Part shown: in pieces, positions 7,803 through 15,715 of the stretch
How positions within the stretch are numbered: the first letter of the stretch is position 1
Layout of the letters: the number at the start of each line of letters is the position of its first letter
From: an uncultured Prevotellaceae bacterium
Lineage (GTDB): Bacteria > Bacteroidota > Bacteroidia > Bacteroidales > Bacteroidaceae
Assembly (NCBI GenBank): GCA_902778535.1
Contig: CACYYG010000003.1
Coordinates: 77,345 to 141,344 of the forward strand
Length of the DNA: 64,000 bases
Direction of reading: 5' to 3'
The notes under the pieces: generated by a model
Seen by the model: the letters and a program-made list of their open reading frames with translations, nothing else
Databases searched by the model: none
What the model was told of the DNA's origin: nothing
Made by a program: the position numbers and the translations under genes

Positions 7803-9359
7803 CTATCTGCTTATTCCCGTCTTTCTCTTCTGGGCTTGTCCCTGTCCGTTCCCTCCTGATGGTGACAGCATGTTCTTGGCGAGCAGGAAGCATCTTCTCC
7901 CGAAGGTAAGGTCATCCTCATCCTTCTTGCGTCCCCATCCGGAGCCGGGACCTCCACCGCCTCCTGCACTCTCTGCATATTGTGTCGCCTCGTCGAGATA
8001 GCCGAGGAACAGGGTGGCGGCCATCGCCGTTACCTCCGTTGCTCTTGTTGCCATTGTCTCGACCATGGAGCCGTCGAACAGCTTGTTGAACGCTGTTTCC
8101 TGTTCTGGTGTCAGCATGTTCCTGAAAGCCTCCAGCTGACTGTTCCGTTCGATGGCTTCCTGTGATGCCAGTTCCCATCCTATGGCCTCCATGTCATGGA
8201 AAGTCTTCTTCTGCAGGGTAGGCAGTTCCCGGTTAATCTGTCGGAGCATGTCATCATAGGCGTGCTGCACATCTGCGCTCTTGTGTCCAAGCTCACGCAG
8301 CTGTTCTGTTGCCGTCACCAGCTGTTGCCTCCTGGTCTTTATCTTCTCTTCCGTCTGCTCCAGGTCTTCCTTCAGGCGAAGCAGCTTTCTGTCAAGTTCT
8401 GCCTTCTCTGATTCAGTGGTGGCTACGTCGCCTTCGAGCACTTCAATATCCGCAAGGACATCCAGCCTGTGTTTCTCCAGGTTATCCAGCATCGTTTTCA
8501 GTCCCTTCAGTCTTGTCTCGGCTTTCTTGACCTCCCTGTTGATGTCATACAGTTGCTGCTTCTGCTCGTCAATGGTGGCATTCTGCCCGCTGATGACCTT
8601 CTTCAGCTCCTCCATCTTCTCCCTCATCCACTGGAGGTAGGATTTGTGCTTGGCTCCTGAGAGCACCATGTCGTCGCCCCTCTTCAAACCGTACTTCATG
8701 CTGATCTTGGCTGCTTCATCATGCAGCTGCTTGGTCTGTCTGGAGAACTCATACTTGTCGTTGCTTTCACCGATGAATACCTTCCTGAATGACAGCTTGC
8801 CATCTGGGGTGATAGGTACCACTGTGCAGTGGGCATGTGCAGTCGTCTCGTCAAGATGTACGACAAAGGATGCGATATTGTCCTCGCCATATTTCTGTGC
8901 AACGAACATGTACATGTCCTTTGCCCATTTCTCTATGTTCTCATCCCTTTTCAGGTGGGAGTTGTCGGCACCGGGGCTGAAGTCCACTTGCTGTTCCCCA
9001 AATGCCAGTCTGAGCATGGTGTCATGTGACCCCTGAAGGATGAAGTTCGCATGTGTTCTGATGCCCACGCCAGTACGCTGGAGATCTTCCCGGGACAGCC
9101 CGAGGTTCGGGTCTGTGATGCCGTGTCTCTTGAATATTTCCTTGATGCGCTTCGGTATGGACACAGCCTGATTGATGGGTATGATGACTCCCCCCTTTGT
9201 CACCTCAAAGTTGAACTTTGTCCTGGTGGGGTCAAGCGTACCGGCAATTTTCGCCTTCCATGCACTGCTGTCACCTATGCGAAGGTTCTCATTGCTCAGG
9301 GCGGTGTCGAAGCGTTTGCCATAAGTCAGGCTGATTGATTGTTTTTGTTCTTTTGGCAT
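7803..9359 (-). CDS. MobV-family relaxase (Mob/Pre type, MobB-like)
   Basis: This 518-residue protein has an N-terminal relaxase domain (about 1-220) with the MobV metal-binding signature VVHLDETTAHAHCTVVPI, i.e. H-x-D-E followed by H-x-H. A coiled coil (about 245-380) and a glycine-rich segment near residue 470 follow. MobV relaxases nick one DNA strand at oriT, stay attached to the 5' end and are carried to the recipient through the coupling protein. Relaxase genes of this family usually lie right beside their oriT; here a hairpin-rich non-coding stretch of 200 bases precedes the start codon. The identification is firm; the exact subfamily is not. Confidence 0.88.
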   Translation of the reverse strand: MPKEQKQSISLTYGKRFDTALSNENLRIGDSSAWKAKIAGTLDPTRTKFNFEVTKGGVIIPINQAVSIPKRIKEIFKRHGITDPNLGLSREDLQRTGVGIRTHANFILQGSHDTMLRLAFGEQQVDFSPGADNSHLKRDENIEKWAKDMYMFVAQKYGEDNIASFVVHLDETTAHAHCTVVPITPDGKLSFRKVFIGESNDKYEFSRQTKQLHDEAAKISMKYGLKRGDDMVLSGAKHKSYLQWMREKMEELKKVISGQNATIDEQKQQLYDINREVKKAETRLKGLKTMLDNLEKHRLDVLADIEVLEGDVATTESEKAELDRKLLRLKEDLEQTEEKIKTRRQQLVTATEQLRELGHKSADVQHAYDDMLRQINRELPTLQKKTFHDMEAIGWELASQEAIERNSQLEAFRNMLTPEQETAFNKLFDGSMVETMATRATEVTAMAATLFLGYLDEATQYAESAGGGGGPGSGWGRKKDEDDLTFGRRCFLLAKNMLSPSGGNGQGQAQKRKTGISR

Positions 9360-9560
9360 AGATATGAAATTTGTTTTGGGGGGTCTCGGGGCATCCCTGA
9401 GCCTATTGAACGCCGAGCTTGCTCGTTTTAAGTGCGGTCATAACTCTGTATACGGAGTAGGCAGGGTTAGTAATAGGTTACCTCCACTGTATAGGACATG
9501 CCCAACAAGCGCAAGCGCTGGACAAGGCATAGACATGTGGAGACCGCTCTCTGCCGTCAC
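9360..9560. other. Candidate oriT: hairpin-rich spacer upstream of the relaxase
   Basis: This 201-base non-coding spacer directly precedes the MobV relaxase start. It contains four short inverted repeats: CTC-GGG/CCC-GAG around 9385-9401; CGAGC-TT-GCTCG at 9414-9425; CTC-x-GTATAC-x-GAG at 9444-9457; and AGCGC-AA-GCGCT at 9508-9519. MobV nick sites are usually upstream of the mob gene and beside small inverted repeats, so this is the best oriT candidate in the window. I cannot place the nick. Confidence 0.45.
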
Positions 9561-10121
9561 TCAAGTGGCGGCAGGTTCTTCGGACGTCTTCGGACGGACG
9601 CCAGGACAGTCAGTGTCCTGCGACGGCAAGCCGTCGCTGCGATTTTCAAATTCGCTGCCATTCTGCGAAGCAGAGGTGTCCTCACCTATGATGTTGTTCA
9701 GCGAGACCACGATTCTGTTTCCTGACGATGTCAGGGTGATGGCACCAATCTCCTGTAGCTTGTCCAGGAATTTCTTGGCTGTGGGTCGCATCCAGCCCCA
9801 GGTGTTGGCAAGCAGCTGTACGCTGTTGCTCATGTAGTCGTTATCTCCTGTTGAGTTCGAGATGCGCTGCCGGTCAAGCAGGTCGAAGAAAGCTTCTGCC
9901 TTGCTGTACCTGTGCCTGTTGCCCTTGGACTGGTTGGCCATCGTGCGGCCGTCCAGAAGGAAGTCCCAAAGCTCGAAGCTGGTGACTATTTCCAGCGTGA
10001 CTTTGTGGTTAGGGGCATTGGATAATCTGTTGGATATACTTACGTTCTTTTCCATGTTTCTTTCAATAATTATGGGGTTCAAATAATGGCAGATGTTGCA
10101 GCTGCCACGTTCTTTGTTCAT
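9561..10121 (-). CDS. Winged-helix DNA-binding protein upstream of relaxase
   Basis: This protein has 186 residues from the ATG at 10,121; a second ATG at 10,055 (MEKNVSISNRLS) would give 164. The central part has the look of a winged-helix domain of replication-initiation or accessory type: RYSKAEAFFDLLDRQRI, then VQLLANTWGWMRPTAKKFLD as the recognition-helix region and a short wing with GNRIVVSL. The C-terminal tail is acidic and probably disordered; its coding sequence holds a perfect 7-base hairpin (9602-9620). It lies next to the candidate oriT and upstream of the relaxase, so it may be a relaxosome accessory factor or regulator. That role is inferred. Confidence 0.65.
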   Translation of the reverse strand: MNKERGSCNICHYLNPIIIERNMEKNVSISNRLSNAPNHKVTLEIVTSFELWDFLLDGRTMANQSKGNRHRYSKAEAFFDLLDRQRISNSTGDNDYMSNSVQLLANTWGWMRPTAKKFLDKLQEIGAITLTSSGNRIVVSLNNIIGEDTSASQNGSEFENRSDGLPSQDTDCPGVRPKTSEEPAAT

Positions 10122-10128
10122 CCTCTTG

Positions 10129-10836
10129 TCATTGCGTACTGTATTCCAAGGCGCAATACTTCATTCTGTATAGCCTGTCTAACGTACCTTTGGAAACAGC
10201 ATGTACTTGTGCAGTCGTCTGTCGGTATCTGGGATATACAGATGCTGCACCCAGGATGACGTAGAGAATCTCTATGATGACGATGTTCCGACCATCAGAG
10301 TGGAAAGCACAAAGTGCCAGCAAAGCGACCGTAAATATGCTGGCTGTACAAAAGAATCGTTTGCTTCCGGCAAGTTTCATCAGAACCTTGTCCGTCAGTT
10401 TATATGAGAAGAACGGTATGACCATCAGCCCAGCCAGCACTGTCGCATATCGGAAGGTGAGATAGGGTGCGTATACAGAGTAGAGTCCAATCAGCGTTTC
10501 AGTCTCGTTTCCACATTCCTGTGCAGCCTTCGTCACCTTTCTTGCGATGGTTGCCGATGCGTTGAAGTCGACCATCGTGATGGTCAGCAGCACCAGGAGC
10601 ATGAGGAGCGTGAAGAACTTCCTTGCCTCGATGCTATGCTTCATGGCGTTATATATTCTTATTGAAATATTGAAATATTTACGCCTCCATCTTTTGAAGT
10701 AAGGCATAGCTGAAGCAGCAGCCGTAATGGCATTCCTGCAGGCCGGTGACGATTCTCTCTTAGGCAGGATGAAATGCTTGAAGAGGAACGGAATGGCTGA
10801 CAGGAGCAGTGCCAATATAATCTTGAAGTACAACAT
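10129..10836 (-). CDS. Multi-pass membrane protein of the element, unknown function
   Basis: This 235-residue protein has about five hydrophobic segments, at roughly residues 3-22, 75-92, 118-140, 158-175 and 185-200. It has no motif I recognise. It ends seven bases before the winged-helix gene and follows the 151-residue gene by 21 bases, so it is likely part of one operon running to the relaxase. I assign no function. Confidence 0.6.
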   Translation of the reverse strand: MLYFKIILALLLSAIPFLFKHFILPKRESSPACRNAITAAASAMPYFKRWRRKYFNISIRIYNAMKHSIEARKFFTLLMLLVLLTITMVDFNASATIARKVTKAAQECGNETETLIGLYSVYAPYLTFRYATVLAGLMVIPFFSYKLTDKVLMKLAGSKRFFCTASIFTVALLALCAFHSDGRNIVIIEILYVILGAASVYPRYRQTTAQVHAVSKGTLDRLYRMKYCALEYSTQ

Positions 10837-10857
10837 TTGCTGGATGTGTTACAGTTG

Positions 10858-11313
10858 TTATAGAAAGTCCTGCAGCAGCTCTGCCTCCTGTTCTATTCCG
10901 TTCAGGAGCTTTCCTTTCAGGAACAGCGAGTCGATCCACAGTTGCCTCACATGATTATACATCGTATCGAGCGAGTCAAAGAAACGAACCTTTACGCTCT
11001 CAATGAGACCGTGCTGGATGGAGTCCATGATGACGACGACCATCTCATTCTCGTATGGAATGGAATAGAGCGCCACATGGTAGTCACTGCCATCTGGGGT
11101 TCGTTTTTCATAGAGGACCTGGTAATCCAGACAAGTCGAAAATTCCTCTGTCATGTCTTCCGCCATTTGTTGTGAAGCCAATGGAATCACACACTCGGAA
11201 CAGTCTTTCCTGAAAACCAAATTCTCGTTTCCAAGTGAGAAATAGGAAGCCATACGCTTTGAGATTTCCCCACGGAAAATCTCAAAGCATTTTGTCAAAT
11301 TTTCTTCTCTCAT
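10858..11313 (-). CDS. Hypothetical cytosolic protein
   Basis: This 151-residue protein has no signal peptide or membrane segment. It has a mixed alpha/beta composition, with conserved-looking strands such as NEMVVVIMDSIQ and charged helices. I do not recognise the family. It lies between two unknown element genes on the same strand with short spacers (21 and 37 bases), consistent with one operon. Confidence 0.55.
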   Translation of the reverse strand: MREENLTKCFEIFRGEISKRMASYFSLGNENLVFRKDCSECVIPLASQQMAEDMTEEFSTCLDYQVLYEKRTPDGSDYHVALYSIPYENEMVVVIMDSIQHGLIESVKVRFFDSLDTMYNHVRQLWIDSLFLKGKLLNGIEQEAELLQDFL

Positions 11314-11350
11314 AATCAGTCATTGTTTAGAGGTGAGCCATGCAAGTACC

Positions 11351-11878
11351 TTATTGTTTGGAGTTACCGAAAACATAGTTCAGAAGCTTATTCCTCTCTT
11401 CCTGGATTTCCTTCATGCATTCCTCCCGATACTCATCAGGCACATATGAGAAAAACTTATCGAAAATCTGCCGGATGCTTATAGACGTATCCATCAGGGC
11501 AATGATAACTTCCGGATTAGGGTGGCTTTCACGTTGGTGTTCCACCTCAATGTCGTGTGCGGTAGGCAGGATTGCCAGATAGTAGTAGTCCCAGACATTT
11601 CCACCTTTCGTTGACAATCCTTCATTTTCCATGTTCTGAATGATGGTACATGTGAAACGGGCCAACCCTAACAGGAAGGCTTCTGCATGGCCTGTCTTCC
11701 TGACGAACTTACGCAGACTCTTTTCCGAAGCCTTACTGAGATTGATTGCCAGCATCTGAAACCAATTCTCCAGTGCCTCTTCCTCCTCCTCAGAGTAGTT
11801 GGGCATTGGTGTCTCTCCTTTAATGAACTTCTTGAAGTCCTCGCGCATCTCATACGCTTTCTTCTTGCTCTCTTTCAT
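11351..11878 (-). CDS. Hypothetical helical protein
   Basis: This 175-residue protein is acidic and mostly helical, with charged segments such as MREDFKKFIKGE and YSEEEEEALENWFQML near the N-terminus. It has no signal peptide, no membrane segment and no catalytic motif I recognise. It follows the lipoprotein gene by 25 bases and precedes the 151-residue gene by 37 bases. Confidence 0.55.
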   Translation of the reverse strand: MKESKKKAYEMREDFKKFIKGETPMPNYSEEEEEALENWFQMLAINLSKASEKSLRKFVRKTGHAEAFLLGLARFTCTIIQNMENEGLSTKGGNVWDYYYLAILPTAHDIEVEHQRESHPNPEVIIALMDTSISIRQIFDKFFSYVPDEYREECMKEIQEERNKLLNYVFGNSKQ

Positions 11879-11903
11879 AATGGTTCTTGTTGTTAAGTTA
11901 ATA

Positions 11904-12956
11904 TTATAAGGACGATTTCATGTAGGAACTGAGGAAGAAGTCTGAAAGGACTTCACTCAGTTTAATTAGGTCTTTGCTGCTGTCTGGCGTGTTGTCAAGA
12001 TAGGCAAAGAGTGAGGGGAGTGCTTTAGACAGCCGGAGCAGAGACTTCTCTTGTCCGTCAGTCAGTGATGCCATGGAATAGCCGTCAATGGACATGAACG
12101 GCTGTATCAGCATCCATCGGTAGTTGTCTCTTTGCTGGTCGGTCAGTCGTTTCCTTGCCTTGATGTCGTTCATACATGCCTCCGCGTTCTGTATGATGCG
12201 GCGATTGAATCGCATGGTCAGCAGCAGGGATATTCTTTCCGTAATGCTGTTCTTTTCTCCGTCAGAAACCCTGCTATAGAGATCATCAAACAGCTGTGAC
12301 GTCTTGCTTGTGATGATGGCGAGTTCCTTCTGATCTGCTTCACTCAGGAAGGCCATCAGGGAGCGGAAGCATCTGTCTTCTTTCTGGAGGAAATCGACTA
12401 CTTCATCTTCTTTTGAGAAAGGAGCCGTCGTTTCAAGCAGACTGATATATGCTTCCGTAGTCGTATTCAAGTCCTTGTAGAGTCCTGCTCCTTCCATATT
12501 GCCAAATATCTCACTGGCATTCTTGAAGTCTTTTGATGAATGAGTCTTCTCACGATTCTTCGCTGTGTGAATCTTCAGATAGGTCACATCCTTCAACGAG
12601 CGTTGCTGAAGCCTGGCGATACGGTTTATCTCGTCTCTGATGGAGTCCACAATAATATAATAATATGTGGTCAGATTTGTGTTCAACTGTATGGTCGTGT
12701 CACTTGCCAGACAGTTGTACACGGAATCTTGCAGGACGAGCCATTCATTCACGACAGATGTCAACTTGTCGATGTCCGCAGTCCTTATCTCCCGTAAGGA
12801 GGTAAGCTCGCTATGGCAAGCCTCTATTGCTTCTTTAGGAGAATGGAACAGGAAACGGGATGTTGACGGCTTGCTGCAAGAGGGTAGCAGCGTGATGGTG
12901 AGCAGGGCGACTGTGAGCCATGTCACTACTTTGGGGCATTTAGTTAGATACTTCAT
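11904..12956 (-). CDS. Lipoprotein of the mobile element, unknown function
   Basis: I chose the ATG at 12,956 (350 residues) because it starts a lipoprotein signal peptide: basic MKYLTKCPK, a hydrophobic core, then lipobox LLPSC with the acylated Cys near residue 27. The frame is open upstream to 13,031, but that stretch would cross the likely promoter. The mature part is long and helical without recognised domains. It is the first gene of the operon that runs towards the relaxase. Upstream are a TACCTTTG box (complement of 12,986-12,993) and the second copy of the 31-base element. Confidence 0.65.
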   Translation of the reverse strand: MKYLTKCPKVVTWLTVALLTITLLPSCSKPSTSRFLFHSPKEAIEACHSELTSLREIRTADIDKLTSVVNEWLVLQDSVYNCLASDTTIQLNTNLTTYYYIIVDSIRDEINRIARLQQRSLKDVTYLKIHTAKNREKTHSSKDFKNASEIFGNMEGAGLYKDLNTTTEAYISLLETTAPFSKEDEVVDFLQKEDRCFRSLMAFLSEADQKELAIITSKTSQLFDDLYSRVSDGEKNSITERISLLLTMRFNRRIIQNAEACMNDIKARKRLTDQQRDNYRWMLIQPFMSIDGYSMASLTDGQEKSLLRLSKALPSLFAYLDNTPDSSKDLIKLSEVLSDFFLSSYMKSSL

Positions 12957-12985
12957 GTGGATAATGTTTTGGTGAATTGTGCGGG

Positions 12986-13013
12986 CAAAGGTATAGTTGT
13001 TTGCCTGAACAAA
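12986..13013 (-). promoter_or_regulatory. Candidate promoter of the lipoprotein operon
   Basis: On the minus strand a TTTG (complement of 13,010-13,013) and TACCTTTG (complement of 12,986-12,993) are separated by 16 bases, a little shorter than the usual 19-20 of Bacteroidetes promoters. The start codon is 29 bases downstream and the 31-base duplicated element lies directly upstream. Confidence 0.5.
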
Positions 13014-13026
13014 AGAAAAAAGTAAA

Positions 13027-13057
13027 GCCAAACTCTTGATTTAACACTTTTACGACG
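13027..13057 (-). promoter_or_regulatory. 31-base duplicated upstream element, copy 2
   Basis: This is identical over 31 bases to 6802-6832 and in the same orientation relative to its downstream gene. Here it ends 14 bases before the TTTG of the candidate promoter, a position suited to an activator or repressor. Confidence 0.55.
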
Positions 13058-13790
13058 AAATAGGCATGAAAAGTGACTCAAAAACGTATTTTTGAGCTAT
13101 TTAGCCTAATCTCTCATTAAGTCATCTCTTCCATCAGTCATTTCATGTGTTGGCCAAGACAGGATAGCGGTGGATGCTGGCAGCTCCCGTACAGGATGAC
13201 AATTCTCCCAGAACAAAGAAGTGCCCGCCTGCCATCCGCGAACATTGTCAGCCGGTGCCGCCAATATATGAAGCCAGACACCTCTGGCCATACATTGGCA
13301 GCACTGATGAACGTGTATGGACCCCGTGTCCATTCTCATTCATCAGAGGCCGACGGCGTTCACGGAAAGATGACAGGTGTGGCTCTTCGTTTCAGGGAGA
13401 GTCACCTGTTCAGGAGCGCATCCCTTGCCATCCAGTCCGGTCAGGGAGTATGAAATGAAGTGGAAGAAGATAGTTTCACCCCTTTCTCATGTCATCGGGT
13501 GCGACAGCACCCTTGGGATTACTTCCGAGACCATGTATGTTTCGGGAAGGCTCGTGGAAGAAGTGTCGGGCTGAGAATATTGTCGGCGGTGCGCCTCCCT
13601 TCAGGGATGCCCACAAAAGGGTGTGTGCCGTCGGTACTTGCCCTTTTGAGCCGACGACATTCCCAGCACATGCTTGACAGCGACTCTTCGGAACAAGCAA
13701 AGATAGAAACATGTGGCCGAGGATATGTTCCGAAAATGTTGCCAGACATTTTGATGACATGAGAAAGGGGAGAATAGTTTTTCTATAAAA
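13058..13790. other. Non-coding region with an 18-base inverted repeat, possible structured RNA
   Basis: There is no convincing gene in this roughly 730-base stretch, despite several short open frames. CCCCTTTCTCATGTCATC at 13,479-13,496 is exactly inverted at 13,753-13,770. It encloses about 256 bases whose first element is a perfect GGGTGC-GACA-GCACCC hairpin (13,497-13,512). A further imperfect hairpin lies to the left of the repeat near 13,370-13,410 (ACAGGTG pairing with CACCTGT). The layout suits either a large RNA closed by an 18-base stem or a small non-autonomous mobile element. No reverse transcriptase or transposase gene is nearby. Confidence 0.4.
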
Positions 13791-13792
13791 AA

Positions 13793-13824
13793 TTGGTGTG
13801 TTTGCATTTTTTATTGTACCTTTG
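13793..13824 (+). promoter_or_regulatory. Promoter of the N-formylglutamate amidohydrolase gene
   Basis: TTGG at 13,793-13,796 and TACCTTTG at 13,817-13,824 are spaced by 20 bases, matching the Bacteroidetes pattern apart from one base in the -33 box. It leaves a leader of about 105 bases before the ATG at 13,937. Confidence 0.6.
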
Positions 13825-13936
13825 CAGCAGATTTTTGCATCAAGAGTGATTAGATTCACACCAACCGAGCTTCACTGTTATGCCACGGTGGTAAAAAGAT
13901 GCGAGTTAAGAAAGTATTAACTAAAATGATAACGGT

Positions 13937-14638
13937 ATGCAATACAACCGCATTGTTCTTAATGAACCGCATGCCTCCATGGAGGGGCTTTATGACGAGC
14001 GACTGAGTTTCTGGGACATCGATGAGAGATTCATCAATGACGTGGTGCTGAAGTGGACGGACTGGCATACTGATTATCTCTTCTACGGCTACAGGAAGGA
14101 GAGCATCAGGACTGTCAGGTTTCCTTATTCAAGGTTTATTGTTGACGCGGAACGTCTTTGGGATGATCCGCTGGAGGCTGTAGGCCAAGGTATTGTTTAC
14201 AAGCAGATTGAGGGTTATACCCGTTTTGTACCTGAAGAATATGAAGCCCATCTGCTGAACCTGTGGCATGGTCACCAAACAAGCCTTAGGAATAGTCTTT
14301 GCCCTGGAGCACTATTGCTCGACTGTCATTCATTTCCAAGCGAACAGAGTGACATAGACATCTGTATCGGGTACAATGAGGACTGGTCTAAGCCTGAAAA
14401 AGAAACTATCGAATTGGCAGTCAACTTGTTTGAGGATTACGGCTATAAGTTAGGTATCAATGAGCCATATAGTAATTCAGAGACTCCTGACTGTCCATTC
14501 AGCTATCAGTCAATGATGTTGGAGGTAAACAAGAGAATCTATATGGAACCTGGCTCGTTGCAGCTGAAGCCTTCACCGGCGTATAAGCTGAGTGTTCGGA
14601 ACCTCATGGCAAGGCTTTTATCAGAATTAGCCAAATAG
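13937..14638 (+). CDS. N-formylglutamate amidohydrolase family protein
   Basis: This 233-residue protein matches the FGase family by NEPHAS near the N-terminus, DERFINDVVLKW, and the metal-site region LLLDCHSFPSE followed by SDIDICIGYNED. FGases hydrolyse N-formyl-L-glutamate to formate and glutamate in histidine breakdown; many relatives act on other N-acyl or peptide substrates. It is the only plus-strand gene in the mobile element and has its own promoter and terminator, so it behaves like cargo. No histidine-utilisation genes are nearby, so the substrate is uncertain. Confidence 0.8.
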   Translation: MQYNRIVLNEPHASMEGLYDERLSFWDIDERFINDVVLKWTDWHTDYLFYGYRKESIRTVRFPYSRFIVDAERLWDDPLEAVGQGIVYKQIEGYTRFVPEEYEAHLLNLWHGHQTSLRNSLCPGALLLDCHSFPSEQSDIDICIGYNEDWSKPEKETIELAVNLFEDYGYKLGINEPYSNSETPDCPFSYQSMMLEVNKRIYMEPGSLQLKPSPAYKLSVRNLMARLLSELAK

Positions 14639-14662
14639 TTCTATCGGAGGAAAACAACAAGA

Positions 14663-14738
14663 GGAGCCTGACTTGGTCAGACTCCGAATACTTGTGAAAG
14701 TAGAGAAGGAGGTTATTTGCCCTCCTTCTTGTTTTTCT
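14663..14738 (+). terminator. Terminator region after the amidohydrolase gene
   Basis: There are two hairpins. GGAG-x-CTGAC / GTCAG-x-CTCC lies at 14,664-14,686. GAAGGAGG / CCTCCTTC (14,705-14,729) is followed on the plus strand by TTGTTTTTCTT. The second overlaps the last codons of the convergent ssb gene, so one structure may serve both directions. Confidence 0.6.
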
Positions 14739-15072
14739 TCTCATCATCACCGGCAACAGCCTCGATGGACTTGGCCACCATGATGATGTGGTTGTGCTTC
14801 ACGCCGTTCTTGTCCGTCCACTCATCTGGAACGAACCGTCCACTGATCTGGACTCGGTTTCCTTTTGCCAGCAGCTCAAAGTCTCTGGTGGACTCGTTCT
14901 TACGCCAGCACTCGATGCGCATCAGTGCAGATACTCTCTTGTTCTCGCCCTCCAGCTTCTCTGTGCGGGCTACAGCCAGCGGGAAGCGTGCTACGCTTGC
15001 GGTTGTGAACTGACGAATCTGAGCGTCCTGGGCGATGAAACCTGAAATCTGGAAAATGTTGTTGTTTTGCAT
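14713..15072 (-). CDS. ssb: Single-stranded DNA-binding protein
   Basis: This 119-residue protein has an OB-fold SSB layout: NIFQISGFIAQDAQIRQF, RFPLAVARTE, RIECWRKNE and then LLAKGNRVQISGRFVPDEW. The tail is short and basic (KKNKKEGK) and lacks the acidic DDDIPF-type tip of chromosomal SSBs. Element-encoded SSBs coat the transferred strand after conjugation. It sits between the integrase and the rest of the element. The family call is firm; the short tail suggests a specialised, element-borne version. Confidence 0.85.
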   Translation of the reverse strand: MQNNNIFQISGFIAQDAQIRQFTTASVARFPLAVARTEKLEGENKRVSALMRIECWRKNESTRDFELLAKGNRVQISGRFVPDEWTDKNGVKHNHIIMVAKSIEAVAGDDEKKNKKEGK

Positions 15073-15645
15073 AAGACTTAATTTTTAGGGGTTAATACAT
15101 AAATTTTACGTGCAATATGGAGCTGGCAGGGAGAAGGAATGAAAAGGCCAAGGAATTACAAGCAAAATTATGAAAAACCACTTTTTGTTTTGGCATCGCC
15201 CTTGCCGTAAGGAAAAGAAAAAGCGGAAAGCGTGTCGGAATTTTGTGCGGAAATAGGGAACCTGAGACTGGTACTTGCCGAATGACGCCTGCGCTATCTT
15301 TGCAAAGGAAAATTACTGATAACCCCGCTTGAAAATGTGTCTGCAAAACCACTTGTCACATGAGAAAGAGAAAGGTCATCATATAGGACGCTACTTTTCA
15401 GTATTCTTACGGCACAAGCGTGTCGTGATGCTCTGGAAGCCAGGAATAACCAGGAGGTAAGAGGGCGACATGGGAGAGTGTTCATCTATGAGGTCAGCTG
15501 AACGTGAAGAAACATTTTCACAGATATTTGTCGGCAAAGGAAACCAAGAAAAAGAGGATACTGGGGCTATATGACTCAAAGAATGCTAGGCTGACGCCTC
15601 ATATATAATAATGTGGAAAGTCTGACCGATGACAATGGATGACAA
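15073..15645. other. Intergenic region between ssb and integrase with possible small ORFs
   Basis: This is a 573-base stretch without a recognised gene. A TATCTTTG box near 15,295-15,302 points in the plus direction. Two plus-strand small frames follow: 15,335-15,460 (41 residues, basic, MCLQNHLSHEKEKGHHIGRY...) and 15,470-15,574 (34 residues). The second has AGGAGG about 12 bases before its ATG, unusual for this organism. Their spacing is suggestive of a small excisionase-like region, but neither shows a known motif. Confidence 0.3.
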
Positions 15646-15688
15646 GAAAACAAAAAAGGTGGTATCCTCATTGTCTGAGAGTACCACC
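15646..15688 (-). terminator. Rho-independent terminator of the integrase gene
   Basis: A stem of 12 pairs with one mismatch (GGTGGTA...TACCACC, 15,658-15,688) is followed on the minus strand by TTTTTTGTTTTC. It begins 28 bases after the integrase stop codon. Confidence 0.75.
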
Positions 15689-15715
15689 GAGTTTCGGTTC
15701 TGACCAAGTCAAGCT

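Noticed and set aside
13460-13762. Open frame of 100 codons inside the non-coding region
   Set aside because: Overlapping frames of similar length exist on both strands, composition is not protein-like, and it is crossed by the 18-base inverted repeat.
13479-13770. Retron or group II intron
   Set aside because: The inverted repeat flanks a non-coding stretch, but no reverse transcriptase gene or intron domain V-like hairpin is nearby.
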